Shown here: positions 24,765 through 33,228 of the stretch, piece by piece | Numbering within the stretch: position 1 is the first letter of the stretch | Layout: every line of letters starts with the position of its first letter | DNA from: an uncultured Muribaculaceae bacterium | GTDB taxonomy: Bacteria; Bacteroidota; Bacteroidia; Bacteroidales; Muribaculaceae | NCBI GenBank assembly: GCA_910577355.1 | Contig: CAJTMY010000002.1 | Span: forward strand, 1 to 64,000 | Direction of reading: 5' to 3' | Length of the DNA: 64,000 bases | The notes under the pieces: model-generated | What the model was told of the DNA's origin: nothing | Database searches by the model: none | The model's input: the letters and a program-made list of their open reading frames with translations, nothing else | Program-made: the position numbers and the translations under genes

Positions 24765-25802
24765 TTAAAAAGACTCTTGACCAAGCATATTTCCGGTGGC
24801 CTTTTCAGGCTTGAACATGCGGTCGAGGAAACGTACCGCGTGCTCTATGGTGATATCGACCCAAGGGTGAAAGAACCAGAAAGGGTGTACATCCACAGAT
24901 ATGCGGTGGCGCTCGGTATATATTCCCAGCGATTCGTATATCTCCACCAGCCGGTCGCGGCCATCGCTATATCTGGGCAGTCCGCTGCTTATGAAGCATA
25001 CCGGAGCCGACTCCGCACCGGCCCACAGCAGAGCAGAGGCCTCCTCCCAGTTGTGGGGCGAATCTTCATACAGGCCGCCAAGCCACCGGGCGTTCACCGG
25101 CAGCTCGCCCTTGCTCTCATATCTGTCGCGGGCTTCGGCGATATTGCTTTCAGATACAAAAGTGGCTATGCCGTCCATGTTGATCACCGCCTGGACTCTG
25201 CTTGATGTGCCGCTCCACGGGCCTTTGCCTTCGTGACGGAGCGAACCGTTGGTCACACCCGCCAATGTGGCGAGCTGTGCCCCGGCCGAGCATCCCGATA
25301 TCGCGATACGGTCGGGGTCTATGCCGTAAAGATCCGCATTGGCGCGCGCCCAACGTATCGCGGTCTTCACATCGTGCAGTCCGGCAGGATACAGCGCCTC
25401 GGGTATGAGTCTGTACTCTATGGGGATGGTGACATATCCGCGGGCGGCTATCTGCTGTGCCATCGGCGCCTGAAGCGACTTGTCGCCCGAGTTCCAACCG
25501 CCGCCGTGGATCATTATCAGTGCGGGATAACGCATATCGTCATCGGGGCGGAATACGTCGGCGTGCAGTTCGCGGCGTCCGTAAGGCGTGTGTGGAAGAG
25601 TGGCATAAACTACGTCGCGATATTCGCATACACCATCGGGCAGCTCCGACAGCGCAAGCACCGCCTCGGGATGCCTCTTATGTATTTTCTTTGCGGTGGA
25701 ATATGCTGTGAAGGAAGTGTCCCGGGGTATTGTCGGTACGGCGCAATATCCGCCGAGCCAGCAAAGGCCGGAAAGTATATAAAGGAAAACACGTAAATTC
25801 AT
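24765..25802 (-). CDS. Secreted alpha/beta-hydrolase, carbohydrate-esterase-like
   Basis: 345-residue serine hydrolase with a signal peptide (MNLRVFLYILSGLCWLGGYC; a cysteine at 20 could be a lipobox). The oxyanion motif is MIHGGGWNSGDK and the nucleophile elbow is ISGCSAGAQLA (Ser in GCSAG). The catalytic His lies in VHPFWFFHPW near the C-terminus, like bacterial acetyl-xylan/feruloyl esterases. It probably removes acyl groups from dietary glycan. A -7 box (TAACTTTG, minus strand, 25819-25826) is 16 nt upstream. The gene is flanked by two inward-pointing copies of an sRNA-like element. Confidence 0.85.
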   Translation of the reverse strand: MNLRVFLYILSGLCWLGGYCAVPTIPRDTSFTAYSTAKKIHKRHPEAVLALSELPDGVCEYRDVVYATLPHTPYGRRELHADVFRPDDDMRYPALIMIHGGGWNSGDKSLQAPMAQQIAARGYVTIPIEYRLIPEALYPAGLHDVKTAIRWARANADLYGIDPDRIAISGCSAGAQLATLAGVTNGSLRHEGKGPWSGTSSRVQAVINMDGIATFVSESNIAEARDRYESKGELPVNARWLGGLYEDSPHNWEEASALLWAGAESAPVCFISSGLPRYSDGRDRLVEIYESLGIYTERHRISVDVHPFWFFHPWVDITIEHAVRFLDRMFKPEKATGNMLGQESF

Positions 25803-25860
25803 GGCAGTTATTTTTCTGCAAAGTTAAGAAATTTCGCACAATACTATTAGTCCAATCCTT

Positions 25861-25932
25861 AAAAAAGAAAGAGGCAGTCTCACGATTGCCTCAGTCCGTA
25901 AAAACCTTAAAAATCTAATCCTATGAAAAAAC
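25861..25932 (-). ncRNA. Candidate ~70-nt small RNA, copy 2
   Basis: Minus-strand counterpart of the element at 24653-24722. It has a -7-like box (TACAATTTG, 25938-25946), the block ATAGGATTAGATT (25912-25924), AAGGTTTTTAC, a stem-loop (25871-25892) capped by GUGA on this strand, and a T-rich tail. The GNRA-type loop argues that this strand is the one transcribed. The -7 has one extra spacer base and no -33 was found, so this copy is less certain. It ends about 35 bp before the esterase's own -7 box. The rest of 25803-26184 shows no other gene. Confidence 0.5.
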
Positions 25933-26128
25933 TAATTCAAATTGTACTTCTTTCTGCTGTTGCTTGGTTGCTTGTTGTACTACTAATACGTTTACGGGCT
26001 TGAAAAGTTGCGAACAGGCAGACGATTATAACATTTTTGACACTGATTAACGTGATGCCAGACCATATAATGCCAATAGGTGCGCAAAAGCCGTTTGTCG
26101 GCAAAATCCGCCTGTTTGTCTATTAAAC

Positions 26129-26159
26129 TTGCATGGGTGAGGACGTATTCATAATTTTG
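26129..26159 (+). promoter_or_regulatory. Promoter of the outer-membrane barrel gene
   Basis: TTG (26129-26131), a 20-bp spacer and TAATTTTG (26152-26159); the leader is about 20 nt. Confidence 0.65.
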
Positions 26160-26184
26160 TACACGTAATCATTCAACCAGAATA

Positions 26185-28989
26185 ATGACACGTATAAAAC
26201 TCTCTCTCATCTTAATTATGCTCATCCCGCTTTTCGCAGAGGCCGCCAACATCACGGGGCGCGTCACCGATGCCGCGGGAGAGCCGCTTATATCTGCTTC
26301 AGTGCGGCTGTTGGCGTCTAAGGACTCCACGGTGGTAAAAGGTACTGTGACCGATGTGAGCGGCAAATTCCTTTTACCCGGCATCAAGCCGGGCAGGTAT
26401 GTTGTCGAAACCTCGTATGTGGGTTTTGAGAACGCATACAACAATCTGCGTATTGCCGACAAGAATGTGGCTCTCGGCGACATCACGCTGAAAGAAAGCT
26501 CCATAATGCTCAAGGAAACCACTGTGGTGGGTATCCGTACCCCGATAACCGTAAAAGAGGATACGGTGGAATTCAACGCCGACTCGTATAAGACCCGTCC
26601 CAACGCCGTGGTAGAGGATCTGCTAAAACGCCTGCCCGGTGTAGAGGTGGGCTCAGACGGATCCATCACCGCCAACGGTCAGTCGGTCACCAAGATACTT
26701 GTCGACGGAAAAGAATTCTTTGCCGATGATCCTACCGTGGCCTCGCGCAATCTGCCCGTCGATATGGTCGAGAAACTGCAGGTGGTGAACCGAAAGAGCG
26801 ACCTCTCCCGTATAACGGGTGTCGATGACGGCGAGGACGAGACGGTGATAAATCTTACCGTAAAGAAAGGCATGCAGAACGGTTGGTTCGGCAACGTCGA
26901 GGCCGGCTATGGCACAGATGACCGCTACAAGGGAAATTTCAATATCAACCGTTTCTGGAATGGCAATCAGATAACATTGCTCGGCTCCATCAACAATGTC
27001 AATGATCTCGGCTTCACCGACGGCATGAGCGGACGTTTCCGCGGTTTCGGCGGCTCCAACGGCATCACGAAGTCGCAGGCTCTCGGTCTCAATTTCAATG
27101 TCGGCAACGAGGAGAAGTTTCGTGTGGGAGGCAATGTCATGTATTCGCGCTCCGACCGTTACACCACCGAGCAGTCGGAGCGGCAGTATCTCTTTGTCGA
27201 CTCCACATCATATCTCAGCTCGGGAAAGCGCGCACGCGACATGGGCAATAATGTACGTGCCGACTTCCGGATACAGTGGAAGCCCGACTCGCTCAATACC
27301 TTCGACTTCCGTCCACGCATGAGCTACAACCATGCCAACTCGTGGTCGGCCGACTCGTCGCTCACATCGGCCGGCGACGCTCTCCGCTCGCCTGTCACAC
27401 GCTCCATCAATGAGCAGCATTCGCACGGCGATTCATGGGAATTCGGCGGCACGCTCATCTATAATCATAGGTTCCGCTCACGACCCGGCCGATCTTTCTC
27501 GGTTTTCGCCAATTACAGTCTCAGCAATGTGCGCGAGCGTGCCGACAACTATTCGTGGAACAAGTTCTATCAGGTCAACGACTCCGTGGATCTTTACGAC
27601 CAGTTTGCCGACAACCATACCTGGACCAACAATGTGTCGGCCCGTCTCAGCTGGACCGAACCCATAGGCAATCCGGCCAACGGCAACTTTCTCAACTTCG
27701 CCTACCGCTTCCAGTATCGCTGGAACAATGCCGACAAGCTCACATACGACCATCCCGTAAGTTTTCCGGAAGGTTGGGACGGTCCGGCCATCATCGATCC
27801 GGAACTTGTGTTCAGCGAAAACCTTTCAAACCGCTTCCGCAACGACTACATGAATCAGGACATCCGTGCCGGCTTCAAGCACGTGCAGAAGAAATCGAGC
27901 ATAGACGTAGGCCTGTCGCTCGTGCCGCAGCGCTCCAAGTCGATTGACCTCATCAACTCGGCTCGCAATATCCCCGAGCGCTGGGTATGGAACTTTGCGC
28001 CATACCTGCGGTACCGGTGGAAACCGTCCAAGACTCATGCCCTCAATCTTGACTATGCAGGGCGCTCCTCACAGCCTACAATGGCGCAGCTGCAACCTGT
28101 GGCCGATATGAGCAATCCTCTCAATATAGTGATCGGTAACCCCGACCTCAATCCCACATTCACTCACAACCTGCGCCTGCGTTTCCATAATTTCAACGCC
28201 GAGGCCCAACGTTCGATAATGACCATGTTCAACGCCCGTGTGGAGCAGAATTCCATAGTGTCGCGCACCACCTTCGATCCCGTCACCGGCGGACGCACCA
28301 CCACATACGAGAATGTGAACGGCGTATGGAACCTGCGCGCCATGAATATGGTATCCTTCCCCTTCCGCAACAAGCTGTGGACTTTCAACAATCACCTCAT
28401 GCTATACTACTCCAACTCGATAGGCTTCAACAACGGCGAGCGCAACCGCTCAGGCTCTTTCCTTGCCAACGAATCATTCGGTATCGCGTTCCGTCCCGAT
28501 AGGCTCGAGTTTGAGATCCGTCCCCGCTATAGCCTTCAGACCGTCCACAACAGTGTGCAGACAAGCGGCAACAGCACCGTACACACTTACGGGGGTATGT
28601 TCAATGCCACCTACGAGACTCCTATAGGCATAATCCTCAATACCGACCTCTCGTTCTCGGCTACTCGGGGTTATGCCACCGGATATGACGAGGACAAATG
28701 GATGTGGAACGCATCCCTGTCATACGAATTCCTGCGCGGACGCAATGCCACCGTCACTCTTCAGGCATACGACTTGCTGCGGCAGAACTCAAATATACGC
28801 CGCACAGTCAATGCCAACTATATCAGCGACGTGCGCTACAATTCGCTCGGCCGATACTTCATGGTATCCTTCGCCTACAAGTTCAATACTTTCGGCAAAG
28901 GCAACATGCCTAAGGATCGTAACGCGCGTGGATTCGACGGGCCTCCTCCCGGAGCACCGCGCGGCCATGGCGGCCGCAGGCCATTCTGA
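26185..28989 (+). CDS. Outer-membrane beta-barrel protein, TonB-receptor-like
   Basis: 934-residue outer-membrane protein with signal peptide (to about AEA20) and a carboxypeptidase-regulatory-like domain (ITGRVTDAAGEPLISASVRL, about 22-105). A plug-like region follows (DLLKRLPGVEVGSDGSITAN, ILVDGKEFFADDP), then a long barrel of the OMP_b-brl_3 type. It differs from SusC: no SusD partner and a C-terminal Gly/Pro/Arg tail (GPPPGAPRGHGGRRPF) after the last barrel strand. The ligand is unknown. Monocistronic, with its own promoter and a terminator. Confidence 0.85.
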   Translation: MTRIKLSLILIMLIPLFAEAANITGRVTDAAGEPLISASVRLLASKDSTVVKGTVTDVSGKFLLPGIKPGRYVVETSYVGFENAYNNLRIADKNVALGDITLKESSIMLKETTVVGIRTPITVKEDTVEFNADSYKTRPNAVVEDLLKRLPGVEVGSDGSITANGQSVTKILVDGKEFFADDPTVASRNLPVDMVEKLQVVNRKSDLSRITGVDDGEDETVINLTVKKGMQNGWFGNVEAGYGTDDRYKGNFNINRFWNGNQITLLGSINNVNDLGFTDGMSGRFRGFGGSNGITKSQALGLNFNVGNEEKFRVGGNVMYSRSDRYTTEQSERQYLFVDSTSYLSSGKRARDMGNNVRADFRIQWKPDSLNTFDFRPRMSYNHANSWSADSSLTSAGDALRSPVTRSINEQHSHGDSWEFGGTLIYNHRFRSRPGRSFSVFANYSLSNVRERADNYSWNKFYQVNDSVDLYDQFADNHTWTNNVSARLSWTEPIGNPANGNFLNFAYRFQYRWNNADKLTYDHPVSFPEGWDGPAIIDPELVFSENLSNRFRNDYMNQDIRAGFKHVQKKSSIDVGLSLVPQRSKSIDLINSARNIPERWVWNFAPYLRYRWKPSKTHALNLDYAGRSSQPTMAQLQPVADMSNPLNIVIGNPDLNPTFTHNLRLRFHNFNAEAQRSIMTMFNARVEQNSIVSRTTFDPVTGGRTTTYENVNGVWNLRAMNMVSFPFRNKLWTFNNHLMLYYSNSIGFNNGERNRSGSFLANESFGIAFRPDRLEFEIRPRYSLQTVHNSVQTSGNSTVHTYGGMFNATYETPIGIILNTDLSFSATRGYATGYDEDKWMWNASLSYEFLRGRNATVTLQAYDLLRQNSNIRRTVNANYISDVRYNSLGRYFMVSFAYKFNTFGKGNMPKDRNARGFDGPPPGAPRGHGGRRPF

Positions 28990-29080
28990 AAGAGATAACA
29001 TGACACAATTTTGGGATTATTTGATTGACCTGTGATTCAAAACGTTTCAAATGGAAATAAATTCATAAGTTGATTTGTGT

Positions 29081-29118
29081 AAAGCCGGCCGCCGTGAGGT
29101 TCCCGGCTTTATTCTTTT
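29081..29118 (+). terminator. Intrinsic terminator with GUGA loop
   Basis: Stem 29081-29093 with 29098-29110 (8 perfect outer pairs, two internal mismatches), GUGA loop, then ATTCTTTT. It terminates the barrel-protein gene. Confidence 0.75.
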
Positions 29119-29145
29119 AATAAGCGGAATATCGGATTTTTTGTG

Positions 29146-29153
29146 TACCTTTG
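29146..29153 (+). promoter_or_regulatory. -7 box upstream of rsmG
   Basis: TACCTTTG, 25 nt before the rsmG start; a -33 partner was not evident. Confidence 0.45.
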
Positions 29154-29178
29154 TAAGCCCGTGCGGCGTTTTCAATAT

Positions 29179-29829
29179 ATGTTTATGGACATCGACCTCA
29201 TTCTTAAATATTTTCCGGCGCTCACCGACAGGCAGATCGGGCAGCTGCGTATCATGTGCGGCCTGTATCCCGAGTGGAATGCCAAGATCAACGTGATATC
29301 CCGCAAGGACATCGACAATCTTGTGCCCAATCATATACTGCATTCGCTCGTGATCGCAAAATTCCTCGGTTCGCTCGATTCGGGCACATCGGTCATGGAT
29401 CTCGGCACCGGCGGCGGCTTTCCTGGGATTCCTCTTGCTGTACTTTATCCCGAATGCCGCTTCCATCTCGTCGACCGCATAGCCAAGAAACTGCGTGTGG
29501 CCGCCGATGTGGCCGACAAGGCGGGTATCTCCAATGTGACCTTCCGCCACGGCGACGCAGGCGAGTGCCACGACAAGTTCGATTATGTGGTGTCGCGCGC
29601 CGTGATGCCACTCGACAAGTTGGTGAAGATAGCTGTGCGCAACATCAGCCGCAACACCCGTGCGGCAAATATATATGCCAATGGCCTGATATGTCTCAAA
29701 GGCGGCGATATTGAACAGGAGTGCGCCGATGTGCGTTATCCTGTAATGGAATATATGCTCAACGAATTTTTCGCCGAGCCGTTCTACGAGACAAAGAAAC
29801 TCATTTACGTGCCCGTATGCTCAAAGTAA
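29179..29829 (+). CDS. rsmG: 16S rRNA (guanine-527-N7)-methyltransferase
   Basis: SAM-dependent methyltransferase modifying G527 of 16S rRNA. The 216-residue protein has WNAKINVISRKDIDNLVPNH (RsmG signature), the SAM motif VMDLGTGGGFPGIPLAV and the RAVMPL segment. The ATG at 29179 (MFMDID) is taken; the second Met two codons on is possible. The 3' end overlaps the next gene by 13 bp. Confidence 0.95.
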   Translation: MFMDIDLILKYFPALTDRQIGQLRIMCGLYPEWNAKINVISRKDIDNLVPNHILHSLVIAKFLGSLDSGTSVMDLGTGGGFPGIPLAVLYPECRFHLVDRIAKKLRVAADVADKAGISNVTFRHGDAGECHDKFDYVVSRAVMPLDKLVKIAVRNISRNTRAANIYANGLICLKGGDIEQECADVRYPVMEYMLNEFFAEPFYETKKLIYVPVCSK

Positions 29830-30458
29830 AACAATTTGTGTTCAACCCCTTCGGCGAATGCACATATGTGGTATCCGACGAGGACAGCCGCGAGGCGATA
29901 GTAGTTGATCCCGGTATGGCCGATGCCGCCGAGACAGACCGGTTCGACCGATATATCGAGGACAATAAGCTGCGTATCACAGGCGTGGTGAACACTCACA
30001 TGCACCTCGACCACTGCTTCGGTGCCAATCATGTGAAAGACAAGTACGGTGTGCCCGTGCGTGCGCATATCGCCGATGCTTTTCTCGGAGATACATTGGC
30101 CGAGCAGGCCATGCGATTCGGTATGCGTTCGGTCGGAGACAATGTAGTGATCGACACTCCACTCTCCGACGGAGACCACATCGTCATCGGTGCCGACAGC
30201 CTTGAGGTGATCCATACTCCCGGGCACAGCCCCGGCGGCATATGCCTTTACAGCCCTACGGGCAAGTTTCTGCTCGCCGGCGACACGCTGTTCAAAGGTT
30301 CGGTAGGACGTACCGACCTTCCCGGCGGCGATGCCCGCACACTTGTGGGCAGCGTGCGCGACAAACTGCTCAAGCTCCCTGCCGACACGCTCGTCCTGTC
30401 GGGACACGGCCCGTCGACCACCATCGGCCACGAAAAGGCCACAAACCCATTTATATGA
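29817..30458 (+). CDS. MBL-fold metallo-hydrolase (glyoxalase II-like)
   Basis: 213-residue metallo-beta-lactamase-fold hydrolase with the zinc motif THMHLDH (about 62-68), HTPGHSPGG, the bridging Asp in LLAGDTLF and a final LSGHG histidine. Such proteins are usually thioester hydrolases of the glyoxalase II group. The start at 29817 overlaps rsmG by 13 bp; the longer frame in the data is read-through. Followed 19 bp later by the S1-domain gene. Confidence 0.9.
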   Translation: MLKVKQFVFNPFGECTYVVSDEDSREAIVVDPGMADAAETDRFDRYIEDNKLRITGVVNTHMHLDHCFGANHVKDKYGVPVRAHIADAFLGDTLAEQAMRFGMRSVGDNVVIDTPLSDGDHIVIGADSLEVIHTPGHSPGGICLYSPTGKFLLAGDTLFKGSVGRTDLPGGDARTLVGSVRDKLLKLPADTLVLSGHGPSTTIGHEKATNPFI

Positions 30459-30477
30459 TTATGTCTGAAATCCAATC

Positions 30478-31314
30478 ATGCTTGAAATAGGAAAATACAA
30501 CACACTGTCCGTAGCCCGTGAAGTGGACTTCGGCTATTATCTCGCCACCGACGACGGCCGCGAGATATTGCTGCCACGCAAATATGCTCCCGAAAACACC
30601 GCTATCGGAGATGAAATAAAAGTATTTGTCTACACAGATTCCGACGACCGCCTCATAGCAACTACCGAGACACCCTATGCCACAGTAGGCGAGTTCGCCT
30701 ACCTGCAGGTGAGCGATGTCAACTCCACCGGTGCATTCCTCGACTGGGGTATTACCGCTAAAGATCTACTCGTGCCGTTCTCACAGCAGAAGGCGCGCAT
30801 GAATCGCGGAGGCATATATCTGGTGTATGTCTATCTCGATGACGCTTCGAAGCGTGTGGCGGCATCGGCCCGGATAGAGCGTTATCTCGACAACGCCCTG
30901 CCGGAGTATCGCCACGGTCAGGCCGTAGAGGCTCTTGTCATAGAGCATACCCCCATCGGATACAAGGTGATTGTCGACAACCGCCACCGCGGCATGATAT
31001 ATGAGAATGAGATCTATCGTCCTCTCGAGCTCGAGCAGACGATAAAGGCATTTGTAAAGAGCGTGCGTCCCGACGGCAAAATCGACCTCACGCTTGCCGA
31101 CAGCACCGGGCGCCGCGTCATGGGGCTCAGCAACCGCATACTCGAGGCCCTGCGTCGTGCCGGCGGAGAGCTCCATATCACCGACCGGTCGACACCAGAC
31201 AAAATCAAGGAGACATTCGCCTGCTCCAAGAAGGATTTCAAGAAAGCTCTCGGCCATCTGTACAAAGAGGGAAAGATTCTGCTTGGTGAGAATGTTGTAA
31301 AGCTTGTAAAATAA
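30478..31314 (+). CDS. S1-like RNA-binding protein, CvfB/YitL family
   Basis: 278-residue cytoplasmic protein of the CvfB type: three S1-like domains (start YNTLSVAREVDFGYYLATDD; FAYLQVSDVNSTGAFLDWG; then a third ending KSVRPDGKIDLTL) and a C-terminal winged helix (KIKETFACSKKDFKKALGHLYKEG). CvfB homologues influence virulence and gene expression in Gram-positives; the exact role in Bacteroidetes is not known. Last gene of the rsmG operon. Confidence 0.88.
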   Translation: MLEIGKYNTLSVAREVDFGYYLATDDGREILLPRKYAPENTAIGDEIKVFVYTDSDDRLIATTETPYATVGEFAYLQVSDVNSTGAFLDWGITAKDLLVPFSQQKARMNRGGIYLVYVYLDDASKRVAASARIERYLDNALPEYRHGQAVEALVIEHTPIGYKVIVDNRHRGMIYENEIYRPLELEQTIKAFVKSVRPDGKIDLTLADSTGRRVMGLSNRILEALRRAGGELHITDRSTPDKIKETFACSKKDFKKALGHLYKEGKILLGENVVKLVK

Positions 31315-31352
31315 ATGGTTAGATTTTTTAACAAATTTTTCTTCCGGAAAAA

Positions 31353-31384
31353 TTTGGAGGATATCCAGAAAGACCGTAACTTTG
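31353..31384 (+). promoter_or_regulatory. Promoter of tRNA-Glu
   Basis: TTTG (31353-31356), a 20-bp spacer and TAACTTTG (31377-31384), about 12 nt before the mature tRNA 5' end. Confidence 0.75.
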
Positions 31385-31395
31385 CAATCAGAAAT

Positions 31396-31468
31396 GGCGA
31401 TTTAGTGTAGTGGCCTAGCACGCCACCCTCTCACGGTGGAGACCAGGGTTCGATTCCCTGATTCGCTA
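31396..31468 (+). tRNA. tRNA-Glu (anticodon CUC)
   Basis: Cloverleaf readable by eye: acceptor 31396-31402 with 31461-31467, D stem GTGT/GCAC, anticodon stem CCACC/GGTGG around loop CTCTCAC (anticodon CTC), T arm CAGGG/CCCTG with TTCGATT loop. The acceptor stem contains a U-U opposition at position 6-67 and a G-U first pair. The discriminator is A; CCA is not fully encoded. Single-gene transcript with its own promoter and terminator. Confidence 0.93.
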
Positions 31469-31470
31469 CA

Positions 31471-31508
31471 AAGACATTTGGAAAACATTGTTTTCCAAAT
31501 GTCTTTTT
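31471..31508 (+). terminator. Intrinsic terminator of tRNA-Glu
   Basis: Perfect 15-bp stem (31471-31485 with 31491-31505), 5-nt loop, then a T run, only 2-3 nt after the tRNA 3' end. Confidence 0.88.
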
Positions 31509-31574
31509 TATGTATGGGGGTAGCCGGATCAAACGGTCTGTGCGCTACCCTATACCGTAGTCGTGTGCATGCCC

Positions 31575-33023
31575 TTAGGCACGGACGGTGAGCACAAAGG
31601 TTGCGCCGAGCGAGTGGTCGGGGTCGAGTTCAAGCTTGCCGTTGATCTTTTCGGCGCGGAGGGCGCAGATGGGCAGCCCGAGGCCGTCGCCCTGCGAGAG
31701 ATCCTCGCCTGTACTGAAAGCTGTGAAGATGGTGGCGCGTCGTTCCTTAGGGATGCCGGGGCCGCTGTCGGCTACGATAAACTGATGCACCTTTGCGCCG
31801 CGTTTCTTGTATGTGAGCGAGATACGACCGTTCTCGGGCGTGTATTTGGCTGCGTTTTCGAGCAGGTGGAGCAGTATCTTGCGCACTTCGGGGGCATCGA
31901 TGCACGCGGTGCTTTTGGCCACATCCATGTGGAATTTCACGCCCGTAGCCATCTTGGGCTTGATCTCCTCGGCTATCTCGGCGCAGAACCTCTCTACGTC
32001 TACCGAGTCGAGGTTGTCGGGGCATGTTGGGGTACGGCTGCCGACGTCCGACAGTTCGCCCACACGCTTCATATAGCCCCGCAGATTCTGTACGGCGGGG
32101 TCGGATTGGTCAAGACGCTCGAGTGTGGGTTCGAGCTGCGATGACATATTGTGCAGTATGGCGCTCTTGGCGGCGCTCTCCTCGTGCGCTTCCTCCACGC
32201 TGCGGCGCATGCGCCGGTTCTTGGCCACGATGCGCATGTAAAACCATATCGTCACTCCGACGGCTGCAATCGCGATGATAAATAGAACGATAAATGTCGC
32301 TATCACACCACTCTTGCCGGCGATGGTCTTGTCTTTCTGCTCTATGGTCTTCTGCGACGCGGCATATTCGTGCTGCACTTTGGCAAGCTCCGAGTCGGCA
32401 TTCACGGCCTCAATAGAGTCGGACCAATGCATGTAGCTCTCGTAGGTATGCTCCACGAGGCGGGCGTCGTTGGCCGAGACGGCCTTGTCGATTATTTTTT
32501 TGTATGCGGCATCGGCACCTTTATAGTCGTTGGCGCTGTCGTATTGCTTGATAAGGCGGGCTATGCATTGGTCGCCCTTTGAGGTCTGGTTGATGGAATA
32601 ATAATATTGGGCGGCTGAGAACAGCATGCTGCTCATGGTCTCCTTGTTGCCCGAGCGGTTGGCATAGTCCACCATTTTCTGTAGCTGCGACTGCGCGGCG
32701 GGCTGATTCTTGAGAGTATGGTATATATTGAAGCGGGCTTTGGACAGTACATAATATACGCGTGGCAGCGAGTCGGGAGTCACGTGCTTGGCGGCGAGCG
32801 CTTTCTCGGCGTTGCCGATGATGTTGAAAGCTCCTTCATAATTCTTCACCCCTATGCATGCATCCGCTGCGCGGGATATCGAGCGGGCCGCCTCAAGGTA
32901 TTGCCCCCGCGATATCTGCGTATTGTATGAAGATATGTTTCTGGCAAAATCGGCCTGATTGTCGGCCCATATGGCTACGGCCGTCAATAATATGAGCACG
33001 GCCATGAAAATCAGTTTTTTCAT
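31575..33023 (-). CDS. TPR-type sensor histidine kinase-like protein lacking the usual phospho-His
   Basis: 482-residue membrane sensor: signal peptide, helical TPR-like periplasmic region (about 25-225), transmembrane helix (about 240-262), coiled linker, dimerisation helix, and an ATPase domain with N box LLHLLENAAKYTPENG, G1 DSGPGIP and G2 GDGLGLPIC. In the dimerisation helix, where kinases have NMSHEIRTPL, this protein reads NMSSQLEPTL: the His is Ser295 and the next Glu is Gln. A His at 291 is out of register. No response regulator is nearby. It may be an ATPase-based sensor or pseudokinase. Confidence 0.85.
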   Translation of the reverse strand: MKKLIFMAVLILLTAVAIWADNQADFARNISSYNTQISRGQYLEAARSISRAADACIGVKNYEGAFNIIGNAEKALAAKHVTPDSLPRVYYVLSKARFNIYHTLKNQPAAQSQLQKMVDYANRSGNKETMSSMLFSAAQYYYSINQTSKGDQCIARLIKQYDSANDYKGADAAYKKIIDKAVSANDARLVEHTYESYMHWSDSIEAVNADSELAKVQHEYAASQKTIEQKDKTIAGKSGVIATFIVLFIIAIAAVGVTIWFYMRIVAKNRRMRRSVEEAHEESAAKSAILHNMSSQLEPTLERLDQSDPAVQNLRGYMKRVGELSDVGSRTPTCPDNLDSVDVERFCAEIAEEIKPKMATGVKFHMDVAKSTACIDAPEVRKILLHLLENAAKYTPENGRISLTYKKRGAKVHQFIVADSGPGIPKERRATIFTAFSTGEDLSQGDGLGLPICALRAEKINGKLELDPDHSLGATFVLTVRA

Positions 33024-33169
33024 ATTATGTTTCTGATGGATTAAATATTAATTTTTTCTGAAATAGTACATTATTAACACATTCGGTATTGAAAAAGTTA
33101 AGTTTTACCAGATATTTTTGTAACACGATTGTCACGTCAATGATTTTTAATGATAAAAATATCTTAATA

Positions 33170-33201
33170 TTTGCAAAAATACCGTATAATGATTAAATTT
33201 G
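33170..33201 (+). promoter_or_regulatory. Promoter of the secreted repeat protein
   Basis: TTTG (33170-33173), a 20-bp spacer and TAAATTTG (33194-33201), about 27 nt before the start codon. Confidence 0.72.
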
Positions 33202-33228
33202 CAACGAAACCAATAAAAATCTACGCTT

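Noticed and set aside
25923..26003. 26-codon plus-strand frame starting MKKLIQIVLLSAV, hydrophobic
   Set aside because: It lies antisense to the sRNA-like copy 2 and its start codon falls within the conserved block; the GUGA loop favours the minus strand. A small membrane peptide is not excluded.
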